Assembly (NCBI RefSeq): GCF_018128945.1
Contig: NZ_CP068393.1
Span: forward strand, 2,914,001 to 2,978,000
Source of the DNA: Aristaeella hokkaidonensis
GTDB lineage: Bacteria > Bacillota > Clostridia > Christensenellales > Aristaeellaceae
DNA length: 64,000 nt
Reading direction: 5' to 3'
Shown here: piece by piece, positions 1-7,936 of the stretch
How the letters are laid out: each line of letters opens with the position of its first letter
How positions within the stretch are numbered: position 1 is the stretch's first letter
Program-made: the position numbers and the translations under genes
The notes under the pieces: model-generated
Databases searched by the model: none
Told to the model about the DNA's origin: nothing
The model's input: only the letters and a program-made list of their open reading frames with translations

Positions 1-314
1 TGATTAACCAGTACAACGGCTGGCTGCTTCTGCCGATCCTGTCTGCAGTGAGCCAGTTTGCAATGTCCAAGGCGATGGGCACTGCCCAGCAGCAGCCTGC
101 AGCCCAGGGATCCGCTGCGGGAAGCGGAAAGTTTATGCAGTATTTCTTCCCGCTTTTCTCCCTGGTGATCTGTCTTGGTTATTCTGCCGCTTTCTCCCTG
201 TACTGGGTATTCAGCGGTGTGGCCAGCATGGCGCAGACCATTATCATCAACAAGTGGCTTGACAATAAGGAACAAGCGGCCAAAGCAGTGGCCGGGGAAG
301 GATCTGTGAAATGA
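1..314 (+). CDS. yidC: YidC/Oxa1 membrane protein insertase, C-terminal part (cut by window edge)
   Basis: The reading frame is open from base 3 to the stop at 312-314, so only about the last 104 residues are visible; the GTG at 48 is internal. Two hydrophobic stretches (around FFPLFSLVICLGYSAAF and the following VASMAQTIII) match the last membrane segments of the Oxa1/YidC insertase, which inserts and folds proteins in the cytoplasmic membrane with or without SecYEG. The stop overlaps the jag start in an ATGA, and yidC-jag is the classic Firmicute pair, so the two are probably translationally coupled. The family assignment rests on these segments and the neighbour. Confidence 0.9.
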   Translation, partial: INQYNGWLLLPILSAVSQFAMSKAMGTAQQQPAAQGSAAGSGKFMQYFFPLFSLVICLGYSAAFSLYWVFSGVASMAQTIIINKWLDNKEQAAKAVAGEGSVK

Positions 315-1219
315 AGCAGTATGAATTTTCCGCCAGAACCCAGGATGAAGCCGTAGAAATGGGTCTTCAGGAACTGGGTGTTTCCATTGCAGACGTAGAT
401 ATCCAGGTTGTTGAAGAAGGCAGCAAGGGCCTGTTCGGCCTGTTCGGTTCCCGTCCGGTGAAGGTTCGCCTGACGCTGAAGGACGCTGAAGAAGATCCGC
501 TGGCTGATCTGCTGGAAGACAAGAAGCCGGCCAAACCGCAGATCGAGCCCGAAAAGAAACAGGAAAAGAAGCCTGAGAAGAAAGCCGAAAAGAAGCCTGT
601 TGAGAAGAAGGCTGAAGAGAAGAAGCCCGCTCCCGAAAAGAAGAAGGCTGAGAAAAAGGCTGAACCCGCTGAGAAGAAGGAACAGGAAAAGCCTGCTGTG
701 AAGGCTGAAATCCGTCCGATGGAAAAGCCCGAAGTGACGATGATCGCCGCTGAAGAGCTGACTGATGATTCTCCCGCCGGTACCGCCCATGCTTTCCTGG
801 CTGAGCTGACCAAGCTGATGGGCGTGGACGTGACCATCGATATGGGCACAGACGCCGAAGGCAATGTTTACGGTTATATCAACGGTGATACGCTGGGCAT
901 CCTGATCGGCCGCCGGGGCGAAACTCTGGATGCCGTGCAGTACCTGACCAGCCTGAAGGTGAACCGGGGCCGTGAAGGCTATACCCGTGTGACCCTGGAC
1001 ACCGAAAACTACCGCGCGAAGCGGGAAGATACCCTGATCCGCCTGGCCAACCGGATGGCGAACCGTGCGCTGCGTACGGGCCGGAAGGTAAGCCTGGAGC
1101 CCATGAATCCCTATGAGCGCCGGATCATCCACTATGCGCTGCAGCAGACTGAAGGCGTTACCACCCACTCAGAGGGTGAAGAACCCAACCGTCACGTGGT
1201 CATTACCAACAAGAAGTGA
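311..1219 (+). CDS. jag: Jag / KhpB RNA-binding protein (SpoIIIJ-associated)
   Basis: 302 residues. The N-terminal Jag domain (about 1-55, with the SKGLFGLFG motif) is followed by a long Lys/Glu/Pro-rich linker (about 70-150) of repeated EKK blocks. A KH domain (about 155-230, GRRGETLDAVQYL as the GxxG loop region) and a C-terminal R3H domain (about 235-300, with NPYERRIIHYAL) follow. KhpB proteins bind RNA with KhpA and affect cell elongation and division. The start overlaps the yidC stop by four bases. The linker is longer and more charged than in Bacillus Jag. Confidence 0.95.
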   Translation: MKQYEFSARTQDEAVEMGLQELGVSIADVDIQVVEEGSKGLFGLFGSRPVKVRLTLKDAEEDPLADLLEDKKPAKPQIEPEKKQEKKPEKKAEKKPVEKKAEEKKPAPEKKKAEKKAEPAEKKEQEKPAVKAEIRPMEKPEVTMIAAEELTDDSPAGTAHAFLAELTKLMGVDVTIDMGTDAEGNVYGYINGDTLGILIGRRGETLDAVQYLTSLKVNRGREGYTRVTLDTENYRAKREDTLIRLANRMANRALRTGRKVSLEPMNPYERRIIHYALQQTEGVTTHSEGEEPNRHVVITNKK

Positions 1220-1264
1220 TAAATTGCGGAAACCAACACTATATGACTTTGGGAGGTTTAAGCA

Positions 1265-2545
1265 ATGTTAGACATTAATCTGCTCAGAAACGATCCCGAG
1301 AAAGTACGGGAGAATATCCGGAAAAAGTTCCAGGATGAAAAGCTGCCCATGGTGGACGAAGTGATCAGCATGGACAAGGAATACCGCGAAGCGATCCAGC
1401 AGGGTGACAACCTGCGCAACAAGCGCAAGGTGCTGTCCAAGGAGATCGGTGGACTGCTGGGCAAAGGCCAGAAGGAAGAAGCCGAGAAGGTCAAGGCCCA
1501 GGTGGCCGAGATGGCCGAAGAGCTGGCTGCGCTGGAAGTGAAGGAAGAAGAGCTGAAGGCGGAAATCCGCAAGCGCATGCTCGTGATTCCCAACATCATC
1601 GACGACAGCGTGCCGATCGGCAAGGACGACAGTGAGAACGTGGAAATCCAGCGATATGGCGAGCCCGTTGTGCCGGAATGGGAAGTTCCCTACCACGTGG
1701 ATATCATGGAACGGCTGTCCGGTATCGATCTGGATGCTGCACGTAAGACCAGCGGCAACGGATTCTATTACCTGATGGGCGACATTGCTCGCCTGCACAG
1801 CGCGATCCTGAGCTACGCCCGTGACTTCATGATTGACCGGGGCTTCACCTATGTTGTGCCGCCCTTCATGATCCATGGCAACGTGGTGACCGGCGTGATG
1901 AGCTTCGCCGAAATGGAAAACATGATGTACAAGATCGAAGGCGAGGATCTGTACCTGATCGGTACTTCCGAGCATTCGATGATCGGTAAGTTCATTGATA
2001 CCATCCTGGATGAAAGCCAGCTGCCCCAGACCCTGACCAGCTACAGCCCCTGCTTCCGTAAGGAAGTGGGTGCCCACGGCATCGAGGAGCGGGGTGTGTA
2101 CCGCATTCACCAGTTCGAAAAGCAGGAAATGATCGTTATCTGCAAGCCCGAAGAAAGCCCTATGTGGTTTGACCGGCTGTGGCAGAACACGGTGGACTTC
2201 TTCCGCACGCTGGATATTCCGGTGCGTACACTGGAATGCTGCAGCGGCGACCTGGCTGACCTGAAGGTGAAGAGCCTGGACGTGGAAGCCTGGTCTCCCC
2301 GCCAGAAGAAGTACTTTGAAGTGGGTTCCTGCTCCAACCTGGGCGACGCCCAGGCCCGCCGCCTGCAGATCCGCGTGAAGGGCGCTGACGGCAGCAAGTA
2401 CCTGGCCCATACCCTGAACAACACCTGCGTGGCTCCGCCCCGTATGCTGATTGCCTTCCTGGAAAACAACCTGCGGGCAGACGGCACTGTGGCGATTCCG
2501 GAAGCCCTGCGGATGTATATGGGCGGCAAGGATCATATCGGATAA
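1265..2545 (+). CDS. serS: Seryl-tRNA synthetase
   Basis: 426 residues, normal length for bacterial SerRS. The first 105 or so residues form the antiparallel coiled-coil arm that contacts the long variable arm of tRNA-Ser. The class II catalytic core follows, with motif 2 around PCFRKEVGAHGIEERGVYR and motif 3 near the C-terminus (NNTCVAPPRMLIAFLEN). It charges tRNA-Ser (and tRNA-Sec) with serine in the cytoplasm. The ATG follows a GGGAGG ribosome binding site at 1251-1256. It lies 45 bp after jag and a heptamer repeat tract follows its stop. Confidence 0.97.
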   Translation: MLDINLLRNDPEKVRENIRKKFQDEKLPMVDEVISMDKEYREAIQQGDNLRNKRKVLSKEIGGLLGKGQKEEAEKVKAQVAEMAEELAALEVKEEELKAEIRKRMLVIPNIIDDSVPIGKDDSENVEIQRYGEPVVPEWEVPYHVDIMERLSGIDLDAARKTSGNGFYYLMGDIARLHSAILSYARDFMIDRGFTYVVPPFMIHGNVVTGVMSFAEMENMMYKIEGEDLYLIGTSEHSMIGKFIDTILDESQLPQTLTSYSPCFRKEVGAHGIEERGVYRIHQFEKQEMIVICKPEESPMWFDRLWQNTVDFFRTLDIPVRTLECCSGDLADLKVKSLDVEAWSPRQKKYFEVGSCSNLGDAQARRLQIRVKGADGSKYLAHTLNNTCVAPPRMLIAFLENNLRADGTVAIPEALRMYMGGKDHIG

Positions 2546-2548
2546 AAA

Positions 2549-2578
2549 GGTAGGAAGTAGGAGGTAGGAAGCAGGAGG
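2549..2578. repeat. Heptamer tandem repeat, GGTAGGA family
   Basis: Four 7-bp units (GGTAGGA, AGTAGGA, GGTAGGA, AGCAGGA) directly follow the serS stop codon and end 47 bp before ftsY. The same family recurs at 7812-7846. It may also supply purine-rich ribosome-binding-like sequence, but ftsY has its own site closer in. Confidence 0.8.
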
Positions 2579-2624
2579 TTTATAATCTCCACTTCCTGGA
2601 CTCCGTTCCTCTGAGGAGTAAAAA

Positions 2625-3539
2625 ATGTCCGAAGAGAAGAAAAAGGGCCTTTTCGCGAGACTGCGGGAAGGACTGAGCAAAACCCGGGGAAACATGACCG
2701 AGAAAGTCGACGACATGGTCAGGGAGAACCGGAAGATCGACGATGACTTCTATGAAGAGCTGGAAGATATCCTGCTCATGGCCGACTGCGGCCTGAAGGC
2801 CACTGAGACGATCGTGGATGAGCTGAAGGACCGGGTAAAGGCCGGCAAGGTCAAGGATGCTGCGGAAGCCCGTGAGATGCTCAAGCAGATCATGGTGGAG
2901 CAGATGAATATTCCGCGACCCCCGCTGAAGTGGCCTATGGTGATGCTGCTGGTTGGCGTGAACGGTGTGGGCAAGACCACGACGATCGGCAAGCTGGCGC
3001 TGCGCTTCCAGGCTATCGGCCGGAAGGTCATGCTGTGCGCGGGAGATACGTTCCGCGCAGCGGCTGCTGAACAGCTGAGCGTATGGGCAGAGCGGGCGAG
3101 GGTTCCGATCATTAAGCATGCTGAAGGCGCGGATCCGGCTGCGGTGGTGTTTGACGCCATCCAGTCCGCCAAGGCCCAGGGTGTGGACCTGCTGATCGTG
3201 GATACCGCCGGACGGCTGCATAACAAGAAGAACCTGATGGATGAGCTGAGCAAGATGCGCAGGGTGATTGACCGGGAGTATCCGGAAGCAGATACCCGCT
3301 GCATCCTGGTGCTGGACGCCACCACAGGTCAGAACGGCCTTATGCAGGCGCGTGCATTCAAGGAAGTCGCTGAGATCGGCGGCATTATCCTGTCGAAGCT
3401 GGACGGTACCGCCAAGGGCGGCATCGCGCTGGCCATCCGGCAGGAGCTGGAAGTGCCGGTATGGTACATTGGCGTGGGTGAAGGGATTGATGACCTGCAG
3501 CCCTTTGACGCCAAGGAATTTGTGGAAGCGTTGTTCTGA
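2625..3539 (+). CDS. ftsY: Signal recognition particle receptor FtsY
   Basis: 304 residues with a short acidic N-terminus, then the NG GTPase module. The N domain occupies about 5-95. G-domain motifs are G1 GVNGVGKTTT (about 108-117), the DTFRAAA insertion region, G3 DTAGR, G4 TKLD-like SKLDGTAKGG and the closing GVGEGIDDLQPF. FtsY docks the Ffh-4.5S RNA-ribosome complex at the membrane and hydrolyses GTP in co-translational targeting. The long acidic A domain of E. coli FtsY is absent, as in many Firmicutes. A ribosome binding site (TGAGGAGT) precedes the ATG. Confidence 0.96.
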   Translation: MSEEKKKGLFARLREGLSKTRGNMTEKVDDMVRENRKIDDDFYEELEDILLMADCGLKATETIVDELKDRVKAGKVKDAAEAREMLKQIMVEQMNIPRPPLKWPMVMLLVGVNGVGKTTTIGKLALRFQAIGRKVMLCAGDTFRAAAAEQLSVWAERARVPIIKHAEGADPAAVVFDAIQSAKAQGVDLLIVDTAGRLHNKKNLMDELSKMRRVIDREYPEADTRCILVLDATTGQNGLMQARAFKEVAEIGGIILSKLDGTAKGGIALAIRQELEVPVWYIGVGEGIDDLQPFDAKEFVEALF

Positions 3540-3554
3540 TGAGAATCATCAGAA

Positions 3555-3576
3555 CAATTAACAATGAACAATTGTT
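3555..3576. repeat. Heptamer tandem repeat (AACAATT type)
   Basis: Three 7-bp units (AACAATT, AACAATG, AACAATT) sit between ftsY and the glycyl-tRNA synthetase gene. The outer units can also pair as a small hairpin, but no T-run follows, so it is probably not a terminator. Confidence 0.55.
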
Positions 3577-3594
3577 GCTGTGGAGGATACGAGC

Positions 3595-4974
3595 ATGGCT
3601 GAACTGACAATGGACAAGCTGGTAGCACTGTGTAAGAACCGCGGATTTATCTTCGCCGGTTCCGAAATCTACGGTGGTCTCGCGAACACCTGGGACTACG
3701 GCCCTCTGGGTGTGGAATTCAAGAACAATGTGAAAAAGGCCTGGTGGCAGAAGTTCGTGCAGGAAAGCAAGTACAACACCGGCCTGGACTGCGCGATCCT
3801 GATGAACCGTGAAGTCTGGGTGGCCAGCGGTCATGTGGGCGGCTTCAATGACCCCCTGATGGACTGCAAAGCCTGTAAAGCCCGCTTCCGTGCTGACAAG
3901 CTGATTGAGGACTTCACCAAGGGTGAAGAGACCGGCGACGGCTGGACCAATGCTGAACTGGAACAGTTCATCGCTGACCACGATATCGTTTGCCCGGTGT
4001 GCGGCAAAAAGGACTTCACCGGTATCCGTCAGTTCAACCTGATGTTCAAGACCTTCGCGGGCGTGAACGAGGACAGCGCGAACGAGATTTACCTGCGTCC
4101 GGAAACGGCCCAGGGCATCTTCGTCAACTTCCAGAACGCCATGCGTACCACCCGGAAAAAGCTGCCGGCCGGTATTGCCCAGATCGGTAAATCCTTCCGG
4201 AATGAAATTACCCCCGGTAACTTCATTTTCCGCGTACGTGAATTCGAGCAGATGGAACTGGAGTTCTTCTGCAAGCCCGGTGAGGACCTGGAGTGGTTCA
4301 ACTACTGGCGCGGCTTCTGCCGTGACTGGCTGCTGAGCCTGGGTATCAAGGAAGAAAGCCTGCGGCTGCGGGATCATGAGCCTGAGAAGCTGGCCTTCTA
4401 TTCCAAGGCTACCACGGACTTTGAGTTCCTCTTCCCCTTCGGCTGGGGCGAACTCTGGGGCGTTGCAGACCGTACTGACTACGATCTGGGTCGTCATCAG
4501 GAACACTCCGGAAAGAGCATGGAGTACCTGGATCCGGTGACCAACGAGAAGTACATCCCGTACTGCATCGAGCCCTCCCTGGGTGTGGACCGTATGGTTC
4601 TGGCCTTCCTGTGCAATGCTTACGAGGAAGAAGAGCTGGAAGGCGGAGACGTGCGTGTTGTGCTGCATCTGCATCCGGCGCTGGCACCGTACAAGGCTGC
4701 TGTGCTGCCTCTGCAGAAGAACAAGCTGGGCGGTCTGGCCAGCGAGATCCATGCTGAGCTGTGCAAGTACTTCCCGGTGGAATACGACGAAACCGGCTCC
4801 ATCGGCAAGCGCTATCGCCGTCAGGATGAAATCGGCACGCCCTTCAGCATCTGCGTGGACTTCGAGACGGAAGAGACCCAGACGGTCACTATCCGCGATC
4901 GTGACACCATGCAGCAGGAGCGCGTTCCGATCAGCGAGATCCGCAAGTACATCGAAGACAGAATGAGATTCTGA
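3595..4974 (+). CDS. glyQS: Glycyl-tRNA synthetase, single-chain class II type
   Basis: 459 residues from the ATG at 3595; the upstream GTG at 3580 lies within the ribosome binding site (TGGAGG, 3581-3586). This is the dimeric (alpha2) archaeal/eukaryal-like GlyRS used by many Firmicutes, not the alpha2beta2 GlyQ/GlyS enzyme. Visible features are [18 protein letters not shown] near the N-terminus, two CxxC pairs (CKACKAR and CPVCGKK) that probably bind zinc, motif 2 around [11 protein letters not shown], a glycine-specific [13 protein letters not shown] segment and a C-terminal anticodon-binding domain (from about 350). It charges tRNA-Gly. A strong terminator follows. Confidence 0.96.
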   Translation: MAELTMDKLVALCKNRGFIFAGSEIYGGLANTWDYGPLGVEFKNNVKKAWWQKFVQESKYNTGLDCAILMNREVWVASGHVGGFNDPLMDCKACKARFRADKLIEDFTKGEETGDGWTNAELEQFIADHDIVCPVCGKKDFTGIRQFNLMFKTFAGVNEDSANEIYLRPETAQGIFVNFQNAMRTTRKKLPAGIAQIGKSFRNEITPGNFIFRVREFEQMELEFFCKPGEDLEWFNYWRGFCRDWLLSLGIKEESLRLRDHEPEKLAFYSKATTDFEFLFPFGWGELWGVADRTDYDLGRHQEHSGKSMEYLDPVTNEKYIPYCIEPSLGVDRMVLAFLCNAYEEEELEGGDVRVVLHLHPALAPYKAAVLPLQKNKLGGLASEIHAELCKYFPVEYDETGSIGKRYRRQDEIGTPFSICVDFETEETQTVTIRDRDTMQQERVPISEIRKYIEDRMRF

Positions 4975-4978
4975 GTTA

Positions 4979-5006
4979 AAAGGCGTTCCTTGGGAACGCC
5001 TTTTTT
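4979..5006 (+). terminator. Intrinsic terminator after glycyl-tRNA synthetase
   Basis: An AAAGGCGTTCC arm pairs with GGAACGCCTTT across a short loop and runs into a T tract. It ends the serS-ftsY-glyQS block. Confidence 0.9.
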
Positions 5007-5066
5007 CAATGAATAATGTATAATGAACTGTGCAGAGAATCACATGCTGTAAATGGAGGGATATGT

Positions 5067-5792
5067 ATGCGGATTGACGAGCTTACCGTGGGACCGGTGC
5101 AGACCCGCTGTTATGTCCTGGGGAAAGAGGATCGACAGGAATGCATCGTGATTGATCCCGGAGACGAGGCAAAACGGATCCGAAAAGCTGCAGGGGACCG
5201 TAAAATTGCGGCGATTCTGCTGACGCACGGGCATTTTGACCACATAGGAGCAGTTCGGGAACTGCTCAATTCAGAATTCTGTGATCGCTGTGACCAAAGG
5301 GCTCATAAGCCTTTTGACAGCTGTAACATGGCTGCTGTTACCCAAATCAAAGATTTGGACAGCAGCTCAACAATGCAGAATTCAGAATTATCCGCTGAGG
5401 CGGGAAAAGATGACCTGTCAACAACAGGTTTTTCCCAAAGTACTAGAATTGTTATACACGAATTAGATGCACCGATGCTGGGAAATCCGGCGTTGAATGC
5501 CAGTATTGGGCTCATGGGGCAGCAGATTACAGCACCTGAAGCGACAGACCTGGTGAGGGAAGGCGATGAGCTGGATCTGGCCGGACTGAAGGTAAAGGTG
5601 CTGCATACGCCGGGCCATACGCCGGGCAGTGTCTGCTATGAAATTGAAGGAGAGCTCTTTACCGGCGATACCATCTTTGAATACGGCTGGGGCAGGACAG
5701 ATCTGCCGGGCGGGAACGAGAGTGACATGGTAGCGTCGCTGCGCCGCCTGTCATCTTTAGTGCGGACGATGCCAATGCATGCAGGACATTAA
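5067..5792 (+). CDS. Metallo-beta-lactamase-fold hydrolase (glyoxalase II-like) carrying an in-frame repeat insert
   Basis: 241 residues from the ATG at 5067, placed behind GGAGGG at 5055-5060. The zinc site THGHFDH (residues 53-59), a second histidine in PGHTPGS and the aspartate in FTGDTIF place it in the MBL fold close to small hydroxyacylglutathione hydrolase-like proteins (YcbL/GloB type). Between the first metal motif and the conserved VIHELDAPML segment lies an insert of roughly 60 residues. Residues 68-108 are encoded by a 123-bp repeat element that also occurs in the U32 peptidase gene, and a further hairpin follows. Without the insert the protein would have the usual length of about 200 residues. 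Whether it is functional cannot be seen, but the frame and metal ligands are intact. Substrate unknown. Confidence 0.88.
   Translation: MRIDELTVGPVQTRCYVLGKEDRQECIVIDPGDEAKRIRKAAGDRKIAAILLTHGHFDHIGAVRELLNSEFCDRCDQRAHKPFDSCNMAAVTQIKDLDSSSTMQNSELSAEAGKDDLSTTGFSQSTRIVIHELDAPMLGNPALNASIGLMGQQITAPEATDLVREGDELDLAGLKVKVLHTPGHTPGSVCYEIEGELFTGDTIFEYGWGRTDLPGGNESDMVASLRRLSSLVRTMPMHAGH
5268..5390 (+). repeat. In-frame double-hairpin repeat element, copy 1 (inside MBL hydrolase gene)
   Basis: 123 bp bounded by AATTCAG heptamers. Hairpin 1 has CAAAGGGCT pairing with AGCCTTTTG (one G.T) inside GCTGT/ACAGC. Hairpin 2 has CCAAATC pairing with GATTTGG inside GCTGCTGT/ACAGCAGC. It is translated without a stop to 41 residues including the segment MAAVTQIKDLDSSST. 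The copy at 18117-18239 has the same length, and its second half is nearly identical. Confidence 0.9.
5402..5436 (+). repeat. Additional in-gene hairpin downstream of the repeat element
   Basis: GGGAAAA at 5402-5408 pairs with TTTTCCC at 5430-5436, and ACCTGT pairs with ACAGGT inside it. It lies within the inserted part of the MBL hydrolase gene and is translated. It has no counterpart in the U32 copy. Confidence 0.7.
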
Positions 5793-5820
5793 TCAATTAA
5801 CAATTAATGGTTGGTAGGAT

Positions 5821-7263
5821 ATGACGGAAATAGAGAGCTATCTGGAGACGATTGAACCGGAGCTGAGGGTGTTAACCCGGATCTTTGGGTTTCCGGAGAG
5901 TGTGTGGGATGAACCCAGGAAGTTTATACCCCTTTCTGAAGAAAAGGAAGGGCAGTTTACGATTGCCTTTGCGGCAGACGGACACCGTGTGGAACGGAGT
6001 ACGCAGGCGCCGGAAGATGCGGATGAGCGGATCCGTACCCTGCACCGCAGACGCGCGGCAAGGCGCCTTTGTAAGCAGACGCTTTATGACCTGCTGAAGG
6101 AGATGACTGGTATCCAGCCTCCCTGGGGCAGTCTGACCGGCGTACGGCCGACGCATCTGATGCTGGAAGCTCTTGAGGAAGGGCTGACGCCGGAAGCGGC
6201 CATCGGACGGCTGACCGCAGATTTCGACGTGGCGCCTGACCGGGCAGCCCTGCTGGCGGAGATTGCGGCGGAACAGCGGAAACTGCCGAAGCCCGGGGAC
6301 GAATGGATGGACGTCTATATCGGAATTCCCTTCTGTACGACCCGTTGTGCCTATTGTTCCTTCTCGTCCGGGGAAATAGGCGACGGAAGCCTGATTGAGC
6401 CTTATATGGCCTCCCTGACGCGGGAAATGAGGGCTTGCGCGGAGATCCTGAAGGACAGCGGACGGAAGCTGCGTGCCCTGTATGTGGGCGGAGGTACGCC
6501 CACGGCATTGCCGCAGGGAGCCTTTGAGCAGCTGATGGAAGAAACCGTGCGCTGCTTTCCGGGTGCAATGGAGTATACCGTGGAAGCGGGACGGCCGGAT
6601 ACCCTGACCCGGGAAAAGCTTCGGGCAATCCGGAACGCCGGTATCGGCCGGATTTCCATCAATCCCCAGACTATGAATGACCGGACGCTGGAGATTATCG
6701 GCCGGGCCCATACGGCGCAGCAGGTACGGGAAGCCTATGCCCTGGCCCGGGAAGAAGCAATTCCCCATATCAATATGGACGTGATTGCCGGACTGCCGGG
6801 GGAAAATGAAGCGGATTTCGCCCACACCATGGAAGAAGCCCGGAAACTGCGGCCGGAGAGTTTGACTGTACATACCCTGGCAATCAAGCGCTCCTCACGG
6901 ATGAGCCTGGAAAACCATCCGCTTCCGGATGGAAATATGACAGCATGCATGGTGGAAACCGGACGGGAAACAGCACGGGCAATGGGCATGGCGCCATATT
7001 ACCTGTATAAACAGAAATACATGGCAGGGAACCTGGAGAACACCGGATATGCCCTGCCGGGTCACGCATGCCTGTATAACGTGGATATTATGGAAGAGAC
7101 GAGTCATATTCTGGCGATGGGTGCCGGCGGGATCTCGAAACGGATTTTCCCCGAAGAAGGACACATTGAGCGGGCGCCGAATGTGAGCAATATACATGAT
7201 TATCTTACCCGGACAGAGGAAATGATTAAGAGGAAAAGGGAACTTTTCCTTAATGAAAACTGA
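5821..7263 (+). CDS. hemZ: HemZ-type radical SAM protein (coproporphyrinogen III dehydrogenase family)
   Basis: 480 residues. The radical SAM motif CTTRCAYC (about residues 173-180) carries the three cysteines for the 4Fe-4S cluster, preceded by DVYIGIPF and followed by the glycine-rich GGGTPTAL. The long N-terminal extension of about 165 residues and the YKQKYMAGNLENTGY segment are typical of Firmicute HemZ rather than HemW. The family is annotated as oxygen-independent coproporphyrinogen oxidase, but many members lack proven activity and no other heme genes are in this window. The start follows a weak site (GGTAGGAT). The C-terminal codons run into a degenerate heptamer tract. Confidence 0.88.
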   Translation: MTEIESYLETIEPELRVLTRIFGFPESVWDEPRKFIPLSEEKEGQFTIAFAADGHRVERSTQAPEDADERIRTLHRRRAARRLCKQTLYDLLKEMTGIQPPWGSLTGVRPTHLMLEALEEGLTPEAAIGRLTADFDVAPDRAALLAEIAAEQRKLPKPGDEWMDVYIGIPFCTTRCAYCSFSSGEIGDGSLIEPYMASLTREMRACAEILKDSGRKLRALYVGGGTPTALPQGAFEQLMEETVRCFPGAMEYTVEAGRPDTLTREKLRAIRNAGIGRISINPQTMNDRTLEIIGRAHTAQQVREAYALAREEAIPHINMDVIAGLPGENEADFAHTMEEARKLRPESLTVHTLAIKRSSRMSLENHPLPDGNMTACMVETGRETARAMGMAPYYLYKQKYMAGNLENTGYALPGHACLYNVDIMEETSHILAMGAGGISKRIFPEEGHIERAPNVSNIHDYLTRTEEMIKRKRELFLNEN

Positions 7264-7277
7264 AAACTTAAGACTTA
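7252..7277. repeat. Degenerate heptamer repeat over the hemZ stop
   Basis: Units TTAATGA, AAACTGA, AAACTTA and AGACTTA follow with a 7-bp step. The hemZ stop codon (TGA, 7261-7263) lies inside, so the last residues (LNEN) come from the repeat. Confidence 0.5.
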
Positions 7278-7319
7278 AAAAAGATATAGTGTTTTTGAAC
7301 CTCTTGACCACATGTATTG

Positions 7320-7355
7320 AAAAAGCGTTCTGATCGTAAGATCAGAACGCTTTTT
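7320..7355. terminator. Bidirectional terminator between hemZ and dtd
   Basis: A perfect 16-bp stem (AAAAAGCGTTCTGATC with its complement) with loop GTAA has A-runs and T-runs on the two sides, so it can end transcription from both directions. It overlaps the last codons and stop of dtd on the minus strand. Confidence 0.9.
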
Positions 7356-7791
7356 CACTGTCCAGCAGGATGGTTACCGGGCCGTCGTTGATGAGGGATA
7401 CTCTCATTTCTGTGCGGAAGCGGCCGGTTTCCACGTGGATTCCCTGACTGCGCCAGGCTGCTACTGCCCGCTCATAAAACTCGTTGGCCATTTCGGGACC
7501 GGCTGCCTGGAAATAGGACGGCCTGCGGCCGCCCCGGGCATCACCGTAAAGGGTGAACTGGGAAACGGCAAGGATGCTGCCGCCCACATCCAGGATGGAG
7601 CGGTTCATAACGCCGTTCTCATCATCATAAATGCGAAGGTTCGGGACTTTTTCCACGATATATTTCAGATCCTTATCGGTGTCTTCCTTTGATACGCCGA
7701 TCAGGACCATCATGCCTGCGTCAATGGCGCCGACGGTTTCATTTTCAACGGTCACGGAAGCGCTTGTGACGCGCTGGACAACTGCTCGCAT
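7342..7791 (-). CDS. dtd: D-aminoacyl-tRNA deacylase
   Basis: 149 residues, the usual length. It starts with MRAVVQRVTSASVTV and contains the SQFTLYGD and conserved GxPSY-like regions (GGRRPSYFQAA) that form the active site. It removes D-amino acids (and mischarged glycine) from tRNA in the cytoplasm. The ATG at 7791 lies behind AAAGGAT; longer upstream frames are only repeat sequence. It lies downstream of rel on the minus strand in the familiar rel-dtd order, but 124 bp of heptamer repeats and an inverted repeat separate them. Confidence 0.95.
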   Translation of the reverse strand: MRAVVQRVTSASVTVENETVGAIDAGMMVLIGVSKEDTDKDLKYIVEKVPNLRIYDDENGVMNRSILDVGGSILAVSQFTLYGDARGGRRPSYFQAAGPEMANEFYERAVAAWRSQGIHVETGRFRTEMRVSLINDGPVTILLDSEKAF

Positions 7792-7811
7792 AGTAGATCC
7801 TTTCAGGAAAA

Positions 7812-7846
7812 GGTAGGAAGTAGAAGGTAGGAAGTAGGAGAGAGGA
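7812..7846. repeat. Heptamer tandem repeat, GGTAGGA family
   Basis: Five 7-bp units (GGTAGGA, AGTAGAA, GGTAGGA, AGTAGGA, GAGAGGA) lie between rel and dtd. They match the tract at 2549-2578. Confidence 0.8.
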
Positions 7847-7860
7847 GTTAAAAAGTGTTG

Positions 7861-7899
7861 AGTGATCAGTGAAGAGTGATGAGTGAAGAGTGTAGAGTT
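7861..7899. repeat. Heptamer tandem repeat, AGTGAAG family
   Basis: Units AGTGATC, AGTGAAG, AGTGATG, AGTGAAG and AGTGTAG step exactly by 7 bp. A related tract is at 33683-33710. It abuts the rel inverted repeat. Confidence 0.8.
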
Positions 7900-7936
7900 G
7901 TTTACCGTGCGACGATTACTTCGTCGCACGGTAAAC
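7900..7936. terminator. 16-bp inverted repeat over the rel stop codon
   Basis: GTTTACCGTGCGACGA pairs perfectly with its complement at 7921-7936 around a 5-base loop. The last rel codons and stop (7916-7918) lie inside the stem. No clear U-run follows on the minus-strand transcript, so it may act as an RNA 3'-end stabiliser rather than a classic terminator. Confidence 0.6.

Noticed and set aside
1268..2716. 482-codon minus-strand frame opposite serS
   Set aside because: Antisense shadow of serS; histidine/leucine-rich low-complexity protein with no motif.
5016..5066. Upstream in-frame start for the MBL hydrolase
   Set aside because: The ATG at 5067 has a good ribosome binding site and starts the conserved domain; the extension reads promoter-like sequence.
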